In this document: positions 24,301 to 32,162 of the stretch, in pieces
Numbering within the stretch: the stretch's first letter is position 1
How the letters are laid out: each line of letters begins with the position of its first letter
Assembly (NCBI GenBank): GCA_001899235.1
Contig: MKVR01000032.1
Location: 1-33,493 of the forward strand
DNA length: 33,493 nucleotides
Direction: 5' to 3'
Origin: Nitrosospira sp. 56-18
Lineage (GTDB): Bacteria > Pseudomonadota > Gammaproteobacteria > Burkholderiales > Nitrosomonadaceae
Notes under the pieces: model-generated
Told to the model about the DNA's origin: nothing
Database searches by the model: none
The model's input: only the letters and a program-made list of their open reading frames with translations
Program-made: the position numbers and the translations under genes

Positions 24301-27093
24301 GGCATCTATCTGGGTGCATACGGCTGGCTGGAAAACGTGCGCCCCGAAAACAAGGAGCTGGCTGCGGTCACGCTGAGCGAAGAACTGGATGAAATATTCA
24401 ACAAACAGCAGCCCGCAGGGCAAAACGAGCCGCTATTCAGCGACAGCAGCAACGAGGGTTATATTCACGCCCCCTCGGTCAATCATGCGGTAACCGCGGC
24501 AGTGCTGCGCAATGGATACATCGCCAATGCCACTCCCGCGCAACCGGACCTGCTGAAGGTGAACCTTTCCTCGGAGCGGGTACGGCTTGCGCTGGGCATC
24601 ATCGAGGGAATCCGCAACGGCCAGAGCCTGGCCGCCTTGCTCGGTTACCAGTTCGAGCGCGGGTTGCACGACCGCTATGCCTTCGCCGAAAGCGACCAGT
24701 TCATCTATCCCTTGCGCAGCGTTTTTCCGTTATACACGCGTGCGGAAGACATTCCCGAAGGAACTTCCATCGAAGCGGTCCAGGCGCGCAATGTCGTCCA
24801 TGGACTGGATCTCCTTCGCCGTGCAAAGAACGCCGATACGGCAAGCAGGAAATACCCGTTCGGTTTTCCTCCCTCGAAGCTGCCGCCTGCCAGCTCGGCG
24901 CAGCAAGCGGTCCTCGATGCGGAAGTCGACCGCCTGCTGGATCTTTACGACGCCTTGGCGGATCTCGCGATTGCGGAGGGCGTGCACCAGGTGGTCATGG
25001 GCAATTACGACCGGGCTGCCGCAACGCTCGATGCTTACAGCCAGGCTACCTTTCCGCCGGTACCCGAAGTGGTGCAGACGCCGCGCAGCGGCATCGCGCT
25101 CACCCATCGGGTTGGGCTGCAACTCGATACAAACATTCCGGTAGTCCCAAGTGACAATCCGCGCGCCAGGGCCGAACCGGCCATCAACCGCTGGGCCGCA
25201 ACCTTATTGCCGGATGCCGCGCGGCTCGGCTGCAGGGTGGGTTATGCCGATCCGGCCACCGGTAATCCGCAGGTCATCCACGTGACCCAGGCGGACCTCG
25301 GCCTGCAAGCGCTCGATCTGATCTATATCATGCGGGCGGAAAACCCGGAAGCACGCTCGGAGCTGGAAGACCGCATCCGCGATTTCGCTTTTACCCACCC
25401 TATGGTGAAACCCAGGCCGGATCTTCCGCTGGAAATCTCCTATCTTGAAGGTGCCACGGGAGATTTCAGTTTTTTCGAGGTTGGGCCGCTCGTCCGCGGC
25501 CTGCGCGCGCTCGCGCTGCATTCCCGGCCGTTGCAAGCCGTGGATATGGCGCTCCCTACCGAAGGGAAGGAGGATGCCGCCAGCGGTAGCACGCTGCGGC
25601 GCGATCGCGTTGATTTTCTTCCCACAGCGCTGGCAGCCATCCGGACGAACCAACTCCTGCCTCTCCAGGGCCAGCTCGATGCTGTCTTTCCGGAGCCGGG
25701 GCCGGTCATCGCGACCATATTGAGCGATATCGACCAATACCTGGAAGGCATCATCGCCGCCTGCCGCGAGATTGCCCGGTATGGGTTGCCGCAGACGGAG
25801 TTCGGCCTGTTTTACGAAACGAAGGGCAACCTGTTCGCGCAGCTGCTGAAGAAAGTGGCGGATACCGCCGGGCGCTTCCAGAACAAACTCGATGAGTATG
25901 AAGCGCTGATGGGCACGCTGCCTGCGCAGCCGGGAGAAGAAGAACGCAAAGCCCTGTTGCTCCAGGCCGAGCGGCTGATCTCGACCACCTATACCGATCC
26001 GGCGGGGCAGAGCTCGGCGCAGGTTCTGGCAGCGGTGCAGGCAAAGGAAACGGCTTTCCGGTCCCGCCTGACACTGCTCAAGGGCATGGAAAAAACCGGC
26101 GAAACCACGCTCAGCGGGCTGCTGACGACATGCAGGAGCCTGCTGGCGGTGGCGGATTTTGACCTGGCCCCGGTGAGCATCACTGAGGATGAAAAGCAGG
26201 TGGTCATTCTGGCGGAAGACATCCGCAGCCGTGCCCGGCAGCTTGCTGCCGATCTGGATGCGCGCGCAGGGGCGGTTACGCAGAAATTGGCCGAGCATGA
26301 TGTCGCCGCCGACTCCGCCAAGCGTGTACAAATTCTTACCGAAGCCGCGCGCGCGGTATTTGGCGAGGAATTCGTGCTGGTTCCCTCATTCAGTCTTCCG
26401 GACAAGCAGGCGGAAGAATGGGCGAATGCCTACGCCAGCCGCGCGGCTCTGCTCGATTATCAAAAAAATGACCTGAAAAATGAGTTTCCCGTGGATGACT
26501 GGTTATACGGCGTGGCCAGGGTGCGTGAAAAAATGCATCACCTGGAAAATCTCGTCTTTCTTGCCGAGGCACTGGGCACATCCGCGCCCAACCTGCAGCC
26601 TATCCAGCTGCCGCATGCCCCTGCCGGTCCCGGTGGTTCCGCCGCAACCTGGATGGCCCTGGAATTCCCGCCCGCCGCCAAGGATAAGCTGGAGCGGGAG
26701 CTGCTGCTTTACACCGCGCATTATTCCCGGGATTTCGACAAAACAAAGCCGCAGTGCGGCCTTCTGCTGGACGAATGGACCGAGGTCATACCGACGGATA
26801 CCGAGACGACCGGCGTCGCATTCCATTTCGACAAGCCTAATGCCGAGCCTCCGCAAGCCATCCTGCTGGCATTGCCGGCGGAGTTCACGGGCGCGTGGAA
26901 ATGGGAGGATCTCGTCGACTCTCTTGGAGAGACGCTCGACCTGGCCCGCTCCCGCGCCGTGGAACCGCAGCAGCTCGACCGGACGGCGCTTTCCGTATTT
27001 CTTCCCGCAACCATCCTGGCGACAGCCTGGCGGCCGATCACCATCGCCGCGGACTTGTCCCTGGTGAATCAGTATGTAGGAAAAATCCCATGA
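21325..27093 (+). CDS. 1922-aa protein of unknown function with terminal coiled coils
   Basis: The largest gene in the window. Residues 1-92 form a charged coiled coil (AEFQDAQRKLSQTRAARDEA, LEARKSRLENLEKERQQRLD). The body starts at PIMLFPLRLETRFKAL and holds Trp-rich mixed alpha/beta sequence. Noticeable motifs include IPAIRIGRQPYGILPAA near residue 590, TGLLGFQLASMRHAPA near 960 and VGYADPATGNPQVIHVTQAD near 1310. Residues about 1470-1690 are again helical and coiled-coil-like. The C-terminus (about 1770-1922) is beta-rich and ends in a hydrophobic LPATILATAWRPITIAADL. There is no signal peptide or clear membrane span. AAGGAAGGGAAAAG precedes the ATG, a good ribosome site. The stop overlaps the next start as ATGA. 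I know no family function; size and coiled coils suggest a scaffold. Confidence 0.85.
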   Translation: MAEFQDAQRKLSQTRAARDEAARALFLAGEQLKQVASEMEALGRWASPDNAQSLEQRQALEARKSRLENLEKERQQRLDAIKGELADITGLFQDTWSDPRRQMEKMDDGIPIMLFPLRLETRFKALDAGGADGAAGRAQQLWVRIYPDECLVDTFEETLSQTELHSATIFWREYFHAAGDEATERAAWRALVASHGSGRATWIIGQFRPLNPLRPDDPLGNPALELKPQSRTAGEVILVITADESLADSEKAALTPYWIAIWQAEGRNSLEGLARDALAAAVGAERAAQLIAQFAPYNLAEQPPAGYTRVSATVRTSFLFLPKKEDIDTKTRSWMQAAKAELLPERFVLLGYRDGVQVLNQLGEPVQVPFSVSPDPAGTPESQFQFDENGNLELGDEMRWMTDFDEAVRRGMGFRVELTPSLAAGFDRLFVLGIRLSADAGKGKDELDTLFRHHYFSRSGFSFLPQGAATNNTDDGNSAYSREDDADSSYDFVFRGLGQFSETDDLMEKRDGQWFAESLGLDASDWLKQVPRAGGRDQGEARAMNTALWPATLGYFMDTLLQPVFSDDAIYYTRWFFNRFVSGRGPIPAIRIGRQPYGILPAAAISRARWISGKEKISIDYSRRLLEQRGTSFLDWLAKFKDVLDRLNAIWRSLAGQAAHVGVEGGAGATDGTGDTDPHQELLDIVGLHPASVEFHQRYASTQKQEHNIAAMWQLFISWQTLPANELHNEAFTLLRQLGYSGLETPKLFDLFWKIFPNRLNGPIIQEGPLSEVDPLRIVTTSKRNYIEWLHEWARLSFETIRVQDGFLDNKWPNSLLYILLRHALELGYHDAGIRVLDDAQLLDEPGRRSLRTEPHFFQIEGANTGAAGGGSAPEKSRYEMLYTPNQQVTGDSRMLLADYLTRNIGVLFGTRHLAEQIAALDRLAQTPTARLERLLAEHLDCCAYRLDAWTTGLLGFQLASMRHAPAAEAAGPAENTEGGRVTAEPRAGWRKGIYLGAYGWLENVRPENKELAAVTLSEELDEIFNKQQPAGQNEPLFSDSSNEGYIHAPSVNHAVTAAVLRNGYIANATPAQPDLLKVNLSSERVRLALGIIEGIRNGQSLAALLGYQFERGLHDRYAFAESDQFIYPLRSVFPLYTRAEDIPEGTSIEAVQARNVVHGLDLLRRAKNADTASRKYPFGFPPSKLPPASSAQQAVLDAEVDRLLDLYDALADLAIAEGVHQVVMGNYDRAAATLDAYSQATFPPVPEVVQTPRSGIALTHRVGLQLDTNIPVVPSDNPRARAEPAINRWAATLLPDAARLGCRVGYADPATGNPQVIHVTQADLGLQALDLIYIMRAENPEARSELEDRIRDFAFTHPMVKPRPDLPLEISYLEGATGDFSFFEVGPLVRGLRALALHSRPLQAVDMALPTEGKEDAASGSTLRRDRVDFLPTALAAIRTNQLLPLQGQLDAVFPEPGPVIATILSDIDQYLEGIIAACREIARYGLPQTEFGLFYETKGNLFAQLLKKVADTAGRFQNKLDEYEALMGTLPAQPGEEERKALLLQAERLISTTYTDPAGQSSAQVLAAVQAKETAFRSRLTLLKGMEKTGETTLSGLLTTCRSLLAVADFDLAPVSITEDEKQVVILAEDIRSRARQLAADLDARAGAVTQKLAEHDVAADSAKRVQILTEAARAVFGEEFVLVPSFSLPDKQAEEWANAYASRAALLDYQKNDLKNEFPVDDWLYGVARVREKMHHLENLVFLAEALGTSAPNLQPIQLPHAPAGPGGSAATWMALEFPPAAKDKLERELLLYTAHYSRDFDKTKPQCGLLLDEWTEVIPTDTETTGVAFHFDKPNAEPPQAILLALPAEFTGAWKWEDLVDSLGETLDLARSRAVEPQQLDRTALSVFLPATILATAWRPITIAADLSLVNQYVGKIP

Positions 27094-28997
27094 GCGATCC
27101 GCTGATCATACGCAACCTGCCGGAGGTCTTGTCCGGAAGCGTCCTGTTTCCCACGCTTACCCGCTACAACCGCCTGGAAAGCCGTCCCCGGACGGATAAT
27201 TTCAGCCGAGCGCTGCGCGCGGAAGTACGGGATGCCCTGTGGATGCTCTGCAAACAGTGGCAAATGGGTGAATTCGAGGGTGATGATGCCGGCACGCCTA
27301 TCTATGCCAAGCTGCATGCAGAGGGCCGGCAGCTATCCCGATACCGGCCGCAAGGCGGGGCGCCCCGGCCATTTGATACCAAAGCGCCGCTGGAAGCCAC
27401 GGTGGAGCGGCGCGCCATTCCTTTCACGGCGGGAGCGCAGCTGCTCTCGCTGGATCTGCGGCTGCAGATGGGGCGGCGCTGGCTGAAAATGATTCCGGCA
27501 TCGGCGGCGGACCCGTTCAAGTCAGGATATCCCTTCCCCCGTCCCGATCCGGCTACGAAGGCGGATGCGGGGATATGTGCGCATGCGGATGCCTGGCAGC
27601 AATTCCAGGCAATAGCCGGCCGGGCCATGGACGGGGCGAAGCTTTATTTTCATCTGAAGGAAAACCCGGCGAATCTCGCTTCGGACGGGATCGGAGGATT
27701 GTCTGCTGGCGACAAATCGGCCGCGGATGAGGCCGGACCCCGCTATGTGGCGTGGTTTGAAAAACTTTATTTCATTCCGCCGGAAGAGCATGAGGACGCC
27801 TGGCAGCCGGTGCGGCTGGAATACCAGTTCGCGTGCGCAGCGCCCGACGGCGAGGGCAAGGAAAAGGTGCTGGCCGCCGAGGAGTACTACCATGAACATC
27901 TGGACTGGTATAACTTCGATTGGGATAAAACCCGGCAGAGCCTGGACGATACGCTCGAGAATCCGGAAGTTCCGGCGGGCCTCACTCTGGAAAAGCCGTA
28001 CCTCACGCGCAGTTTCATTCCTTCGCCGGTACGCTTCAACGGCATGCCCGACACGCGCTGGTGGGCGTTCGAGGACGGCAAGACCAATTTCGGCGATATC
28101 AAACCCGGAACTACTGACCTGGCAAAGCTTCTCCTCATCGAGTTCGGCCTGGTCTATGCAAATGACTGGTTCCTGTTTCCATACACTGTTCCGGCGGGTT
28201 CGATCCTGAATATAAAAGGCCTGGCGATCACCAATACGTTCGGAGAACGCTTCTGGATACAACCGGCCGGCCGTGGCGCGGACGACAGCTGGCAGCGCTG
28301 GACGATGTTCAGCCTGAATATCAAGGGAGCCAAGGATGAGCCGGCAGACCTTACCCTGCTGGTTTTGCCGACTGCGCCGAAAGTGCAGGAAAGCCCGCCG
28401 CTGGAACAGGTTGCGCTCATCCGTGATGAAATGGCGAACATGGTCTGGGGTATAGAAACGGCGGTGCCCATGCCGCAGGGTGGAAGCCGGGAAGGCAATA
28501 TTGCCGCAGCGGAATATCACGGCTACCTCCAGGCGCTGCTCGATCAGCAGAACGCTGCAACTCCGCCTGCCCCGAAAGAGTGGAAAGCGCCTTTCCGCTA
28601 CAACATCATGACCACCGTGCCGGAAAACTGGATTCCATTCGTGCCCGAACATGTCCCGGGCAGCCAGCGGCAAATCCAGCTGCGCCGCGCTGCCATGCCG
28701 CGCTACCTTGAAAATGATCCTGCGCCTTCGTTCGAGCGCGTACGTCCCCGTACCACTCTGCTGCGCGAGGGCCTGGAGGCGGGAAAGGCTTATCATATCC
28801 ATGAGCAGGAAGTGCCCAGGGCGGGCGTGCAGGTGTTTCAATCGTTCCAGCGCACGCGCTGGAACGACGGCAGGGTTTTTACCTGGCTTGGCGCCAGGAA
28901 ACGCACCGGCCGTGGGGAAGGGCATAGCGGCCTCGCTTTCGACCAGATCCTGCCCGTGCCGCCCAAGGGTGGGTCATCCGGCAGTCCGCAAGGGTAA
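27090..28997 (+). CDS. 635-aa protein of unknown function, last gene of the cluster
   Basis: The frame is open from 26895, but I chose the ATG at 27090: it overlaps the previous stop by 4 bp and has TAGGA 8 nt upstream. The protein begins MSDPLIIRNLPEVLSGSVLF and contains ALRAEVRDALWMLCKQWQMG near residue 40-60, an unusual Trp-rich helix. Later segments include RSFIPSPVRFNGMPDTRWWA, LLLIEFGLVYANDWFLFPYT, IRDEMANMVWGIE and NWIPFVPEHV. No catalytic motif, signal peptide or membrane helix is evident. The dense Trp/Tyr/Phe content points to a compact structural protein. I do not recognise its family. Strict coupling to the 1922-aa gene suggests the two products interact. Confidence 0.85.
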   Translation: MSDPLIIRNLPEVLSGSVLFPTLTRYNRLESRPRTDNFSRALRAEVRDALWMLCKQWQMGEFEGDDAGTPIYAKLHAEGRQLSRYRPQGGAPRPFDTKAPLEATVERRAIPFTAGAQLLSLDLRLQMGRRWLKMIPASAADPFKSGYPFPRPDPATKADAGICAHADAWQQFQAIAGRAMDGAKLYFHLKENPANLASDGIGGLSAGDKSAADEAGPRYVAWFEKLYFIPPEEHEDAWQPVRLEYQFACAAPDGEGKEKVLAAEEYYHEHLDWYNFDWDKTRQSLDDTLENPEVPAGLTLEKPYLTRSFIPSPVRFNGMPDTRWWAFEDGKTNFGDIKPGTTDLAKLLLIEFGLVYANDWFLFPYTVPAGSILNIKGLAITNTFGERFWIQPAGRGADDSWQRWTMFSLNIKGAKDEPADLTLLVLPTAPKVQESPPLEQVALIRDEMANMVWGIETAVPMPQGGSREGNIAAAEYHGYLQALLDQQNAATPPAPKEWKAPFRYNIMTTVPENWIPFVPEHVPGSQRQIQLRRAAMPRYLENDPAPSFERVRPRTTLLREGLEAGKAYHIHEQEVPRAGVQVFQSFQRTRWNDGRVFTWLGARKRTGRGEGHSGLAFDQILPVPPKGGSSGSPQG

Positions 28998-29019
28998 TTT
29001 CCCTGCCCGCAATTTTATT

Positions 29020-29048
29020 CCGACACCGCCAGGCGCATCCCGTACAAT
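29020..29048 (+). promoter_or_regulatory. candidate promoter for the alcohol dehydrogenase gene
   Basis: CCGACA (29020-29025, 4 of 6 to the -35 consensus) and TACAAT (29043-29048, 5 of 6) are 17 nt apart and lie 44 nt before the ATG at 29093. This gives the gene its own start separate from the giant-protein cluster. Confidence 0.45.
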
Positions 29049-29092
29049 TCGCGAGACTGCAATGCATGCCAACTCTATCGATAGGGGGACAA

Positions 29093-30103
29093 ATGACGAC
29101 CATACACGGATGGGCTGCTTCAGGCGCGAAACGGGAACTTGAGCCATTTACCTACGATGCCGGCCCCCTGGGTGCGGAAGAGGTGGAAATTGCCGTGGAG
29201 TATTGCGGTTTGTGCCATTCCGACCTTTCCATCCTGAATAATGATTGGGGTTTGTCCCGGTATCCGGTGATTCTGGGGCACGAGGCGGTGGGGCGCATCG
29301 TCGCGCTGGGGGAGTCCGCCAAGGGCTTGAAAGCCGGGCAGCGCGTGGGCATTGGCTGGAGTGCTTCGAGCTGCATGCACTGCCATGAATGCATGACCGG
29401 AAATCACAATTTGTGCCCGGAGGTGGGCGCGACCATCATCGGGCGTCACGGAGGGTTTGCCGACCGGCTGCGCTCGCACTGGGCGTGGGCAATTCCCCTG
29501 CCCGATGCGCTCGATATTTCTTCCGCGGGGCCGCTGCTGTGCGGAGGCATCACGGTCGCGGCCCCGCTGATGCATTTCAATGTCAAGCCGACGGATCGCG
29601 TGGGCGTGGTGGGAATCGGCGGCCTCGGCCACATGGCCCTGCGGTTCGCAAACGCATGGGGATGCGAAGTGACGGCTTTTACTTCCAGCGAATCCAAATT
29701 CGAAGAAGCCAGGAAATTGGGGGCCCATCAGGTGATATCGAGCCGTGACAGGGCGGGGATTGCGAAGGCGGCAGGCTCGCTCGATTTTCTCCTGATCACC
29801 GTCAACGTGCCGCTTGACTGGAGCGCATTGCTGGGAACATTGAAACCGAACGGCCGCATGCATGTGGTGGGAGCCGTGCTCGAACCGATGCCGATCGCCG
29901 CCTTCGACCTCATCATGAAGCAGAAAAGCGTTTCCGGATCCCCTACGGGAGCGCCTGCGGCAATTTCCGCCATGCTGGATTTTGCCGCGCGGCATGGCGT
30001 CGCGCCGCAGGTCGAGCATTTCCCGTTAAGCCGCGTGAATGACGCGATCGAGCATCTGGCGACGGGTAAGGCGCGCTACCGGGTCGTTATCGATATATCC
30101 TGA
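29093..30103 (+). CDS. ahr: zinc-dependent NAD(P) alcohol dehydrogenase / aldehyde reductase, Ahr type
   Basis: A 336-aa medium-chain dehydrogenase very like E. coli Ahr (YjgB), an NADPH-dependent aldehyde reductase. Catalytic zinc ligands are Cys41 (YCGLCHSD), His63-Glu64 (GHE) and Cys150 (LLCGGIT). Structural zinc cysteines are 94, 97, 100 and 108 (CMHCHECMTGNHNLC). The Rossmann glycine motif GIGGLGH is at 174-180. The C-terminal HFPLSRVNDAIEHLATGKAR is typical of the family. The ATG at 29093 was chosen because AGGGGG (29083-29088) lies just upstream and the protein then begins where homologs do; an earlier start at 29066 is less likely. Probable role: detoxifying reduction of aldehydes in the cytoplasm. 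It follows the giant cluster by 95 nt but has its own promoter-like site. Confidence 0.9.
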   Translation: MTTIHGWAASGAKRELEPFTYDAGPLGAEEVEIAVEYCGLCHSDLSILNNDWGLSRYPVILGHEAVGRIVALGESAKGLKAGQRVGIGWSASSCMHCHECMTGNHNLCPEVGATIIGRHGGFADRLRSHWAWAIPLPDALDISSAGPLLCGGITVAAPLMHFNVKPTDRVGVVGIGGLGHMALRFANAWGCEVTAFTSSESKFEEARKLGAHQVISSRDRAGIAKAAGSLDFLLITVNVPLDWSALLGTLKPNGRMHVVGAVLEPMPIAAFDLIMKQKSVSGSPTGAPAAISAMLDFAARHGVAPQVEHFPLSRVNDAIEHLATGKARYRVVIDIS

Positions 30104-30158
30104 ATCTCAGGGGTATAGGCGGAAGACCTGTATCGCCGGGAAGCTTGTTTGGCTCTTC

Positions 30159-30551
30159 CTAAGATACAATGAACTGGGCAGTGCCTTGCAGGTTGACTAC
30201 GCTGTAAAGGCGCTGCGGTCCTGGCGGCGGTCCCGCGATGGTGGTGGGGGCGGTAGCGGTGATTCCCGGAACCCTGATGTGCGCTCCCGCGGACTGGGGT
30301 AATACCGTGACGATAGGCAGAAGCAGTGAAAACGTGTCGGTTTTCAGATCGGGTATGGATTCCAGCGTGACGGTAATCAACTGGCCGACCTCCGTATCCT
30401 GGATGCGAATCTCGTCTCCCCGGAACGAACGGCTGATCCTGTCGTCGCGATAGCTGAAGATGGGGCCGCCAAGGATGCTCGTCGTGGAATAGGTGACATG
30501 TATGGCGCCGCGGCTGAGTTCGAACAGGTTTGCTTGCGTAAAACCTTCCAT
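30159..30551 (-). CDS. small hypothetical protein (130 aa)
   Basis: The protein begins MEGFTQANLFELSRGAIHVT and ends in LYSVVNLQGTAQFIVS. It is predicted all-beta, with no signal peptide, no membrane helix and no known catalytic motif. GAGGAGG (complement of 30556-30562) lies 4 nt before the ATG, a very strong ribosome site that decides between this frame and an overlapping 167-aa frame on the same strand (30076-30579). The Thr/Ile/Val pattern (TFSLLLPIVTVLP) fits a small beta-barrel or sandwich. It is convergent with ahr, with 55 nt between. I recognise no family with certainty. Confidence 0.7.
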   Translation of the reverse strand: MEGFTQANLFELSRGAIHVTYSTTSILGGPIFSYRDDRISRSFRGDEIRIQDTEVGQLITVTLESIPDLKTDTFSLLLPIVTVLPQSAGAHIRVPGITATAPTTIAGPPPGPQRLYSVVNLQGTAQFIVS

Positions 30552-30629
30552 GATGCCTCCTCTTGGAAATAATATTCATCCGGGCCGAATCGTGTACAGC
30601 CCCCGCGATGCGGGATACCGGTTTTTTGT

Positions 30630-30657
30630 ACTATAGATCACCACGGGCAGAAAACAA
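30630..30657 (-). promoter_or_regulatory. candidate promoter for the 130-aa gene
   Basis: On the minus strand TTGTTT (complement of 30652-30657) and TATAGT (complement of 30630-30635) are 16 nt apart. The -10 is 5 of 6. It lies in the gap after the ankyrin gene and would give a leader of roughly 70 nt. Confidence 0.35.
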
Positions 30658-30675
30658 GCTGATCCATGGATACGA

Positions 30676-32118
30676 TCATTTTTTCCCGCCGGCTTCTTCA
30701 AGAATACGCACTGTTTCCGAATGGCCGTTCTGGGATGCCATTGTCATCGCCGTGCTGCCATCCCTGGCTTTCACGCCCGCCTTGGCGCCGGCCGCGAGCA
30801 ATATTTCGGCCACCTCCTGCCTGCCGTCCTGCGATGCCAGCATCAGGGCGGTAATGCCGTCGCTTGTCGTGGCGTTTACGTCTGCCCTGGCGGCGATCAG
30901 CACATAAACCACCTCCTGCCGTCCATCCTGCGATGCGGCCATCAATGCAGTCAAGCCATTGCCTGACTTGGCATTCACATCGGCTTTGGCTTCAATCAGT
31001 TCATGAACTACCAGTTGATGACCTTCTTTTGCCGCCGCCATCAGCGCGGTAATGCCCTCACTTGTCCTGGCGTTCGCATCCGCACCCGCCACCAGCAGCG
31101 CCTGCACTATTTTTTGATAGCCTTTTTCCGACGCGATCAGCAACGCAGTCAAATTGTCGCTGGTTCGGGCGTTTACATCCGCCTTGTCTGCCAGCAGCTC
31201 ATGCACTACCGTCAAGTGGCCGGCCTGGGATGCCACCATCAACGGCGTGACACCGTTGTCTATCCTGGCATTCACATCCGCCCCGGCGGAAAGCAGCATG
31301 CGCGCCACTTCAGGATGGCCCATTTCCGATGCCATCAGCAATGCTGTCGCACCGTGCTCCCTTGCGGCATTGACCTCGGCACCGGCTGCCAGCAGATTCT
31401 GCACGACTAGCTGATGTCCGTTCTGCGATGCCACGAACAGCGCTGTGATGCCACTATTCATGCGAGCCTTTACTTCCGCGCCAGCGGCGAGCAATTGCTG
31501 CACTACCGGCTGATGCCCCTTCTCTGATGCCAGTATCAATGCGGTCACGCCATCACTTGTCCTGGCATTTGCATTGGCACCAGCCGCCAGCAACTCCTGC
31601 GCCACCATGCGATATCCTTCCTGCGCCGCCGCCATCAAGGCGTTGATGCCGTTGCCCGCCACGGCATTGACATCCGCTCTGGCCGCAAGCAGCGCGTGGA
31701 CTATCTGCGGATAGCCTTTTTCAGATGCAATGATCAAAGCGGTCAGGCCATCATTTGCCCTGGCATTCACATCGGCTCCGGCGGCAAGCAAGGCCGTCAC
31801 TATTTGCCGGTTGCCAACCGCCGCTGCCGCCATCAATGCCGTGGCGCCATTGCTCATGCGCGCATTCACGTCAGCCCTGGCATCAAGCAGCTTTCGCACG
31901 ATTGCCTGATGGCCCGTGGTGGAAGCGGCCATCAACGCGGTGGCGCCATCCTGCCTCGCTTCATTCACGTCGGCTTTGGCGGCGAGCAGCGCCTTTACCC
32001 GGAAAAGATCTCCTCTCCGCGCCGCGGTAAGCAATTCGCTGTCCGCCAGCACGCTGGCGGGAGGCCAGCACAGAACCATCAATAGGCAGGCAAATCGCAT
32101 TTTCCATGATTTTGTCAT
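30676..32118 (-). CDS. exported ankyrin-repeat protein, about 14 repeats
   Basis: A 480-aa protein consisting of a signal peptide (residues 1-25, cleavage after SVLA) and then about 14 consecutive 33-residue ankyrin repeats to the C-terminus. The repeat core reads NGxTALMAASxxGHxxVVxxLLxAGADVNAR, with strong conservation between copies. There is no other domain. Ankyrin stacks bind proteins; the signal peptide places this one in the periplasm or outside, probably as a binding or protective partner. GGAAGTG lies just before the ATG. It begins 44 nt after the Gly/Tyr-rich gene and is probably in the same transcript. The internal 99-bp periodicity makes the gene prone to repeat gain or loss by recombination. 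Confidence 0.92.
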   Translation of the reverse strand: MTKSWKMRFACLLMVLCWPPASVLADSELLTAARRGDLFRVKALLAAKADVNEARQDGATALMAASTTGHQAIVRKLLDARADVNARMSNGATALMAAAAVGNRQIVTALLAAGADVNARANDGLTALIIASEKGYPQIVHALLAARADVNAVAGNGINALMAAAQEGYRMVAQELLAAGANANARTSDGVTALILASEKGHQPVVQQLLAAGAEVKARMNSGITALFVASQNGHQLVVQNLLAAGAEVNAAREHGATALLMASEMGHPEVARMLLSAGADVNARIDNGVTPLMVASQAGHLTVVHELLADKADVNARTSDNLTALLIASEKGYQKIVQALLVAGADANARTSEGITALMAAAKEGHQLVVHELIEAKADVNAKSGNGLTALMAASQDGRQEVVYVLIAARADVNATTSDGITALMLASQDGRQEVAEILLAAGAKAGVKARDGSTAMTMASQNGHSETVRILEEAGGKK

Positions 32119-32162
32119 TTCACTTCCTTTTTAACGAATCGCCAACGCTTCCTCAGCATGCC

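Noticed and set aside
28991-29004. AGGG/CCCT hairpin at the end of the giant-gene cluster as a terminator
   Set aside because: Only 4 bp of stem, overlaps the stop codon, and is not followed by a clear T-run.
30603-30627. CCCGC/GCGGG hairpin with nearby T-run as a + strand terminator
   Set aside because: No + strand gene ends nearby; the T-run is 5 nt away from the stem and the region is upstream of a minus-strand gene.
30694-32043. Regular 99-bp repeats suggesting a CRISPR or satellite array
   Set aside because: The period equals 33 codons and the frame encodes ankyrin repeats without spacers.
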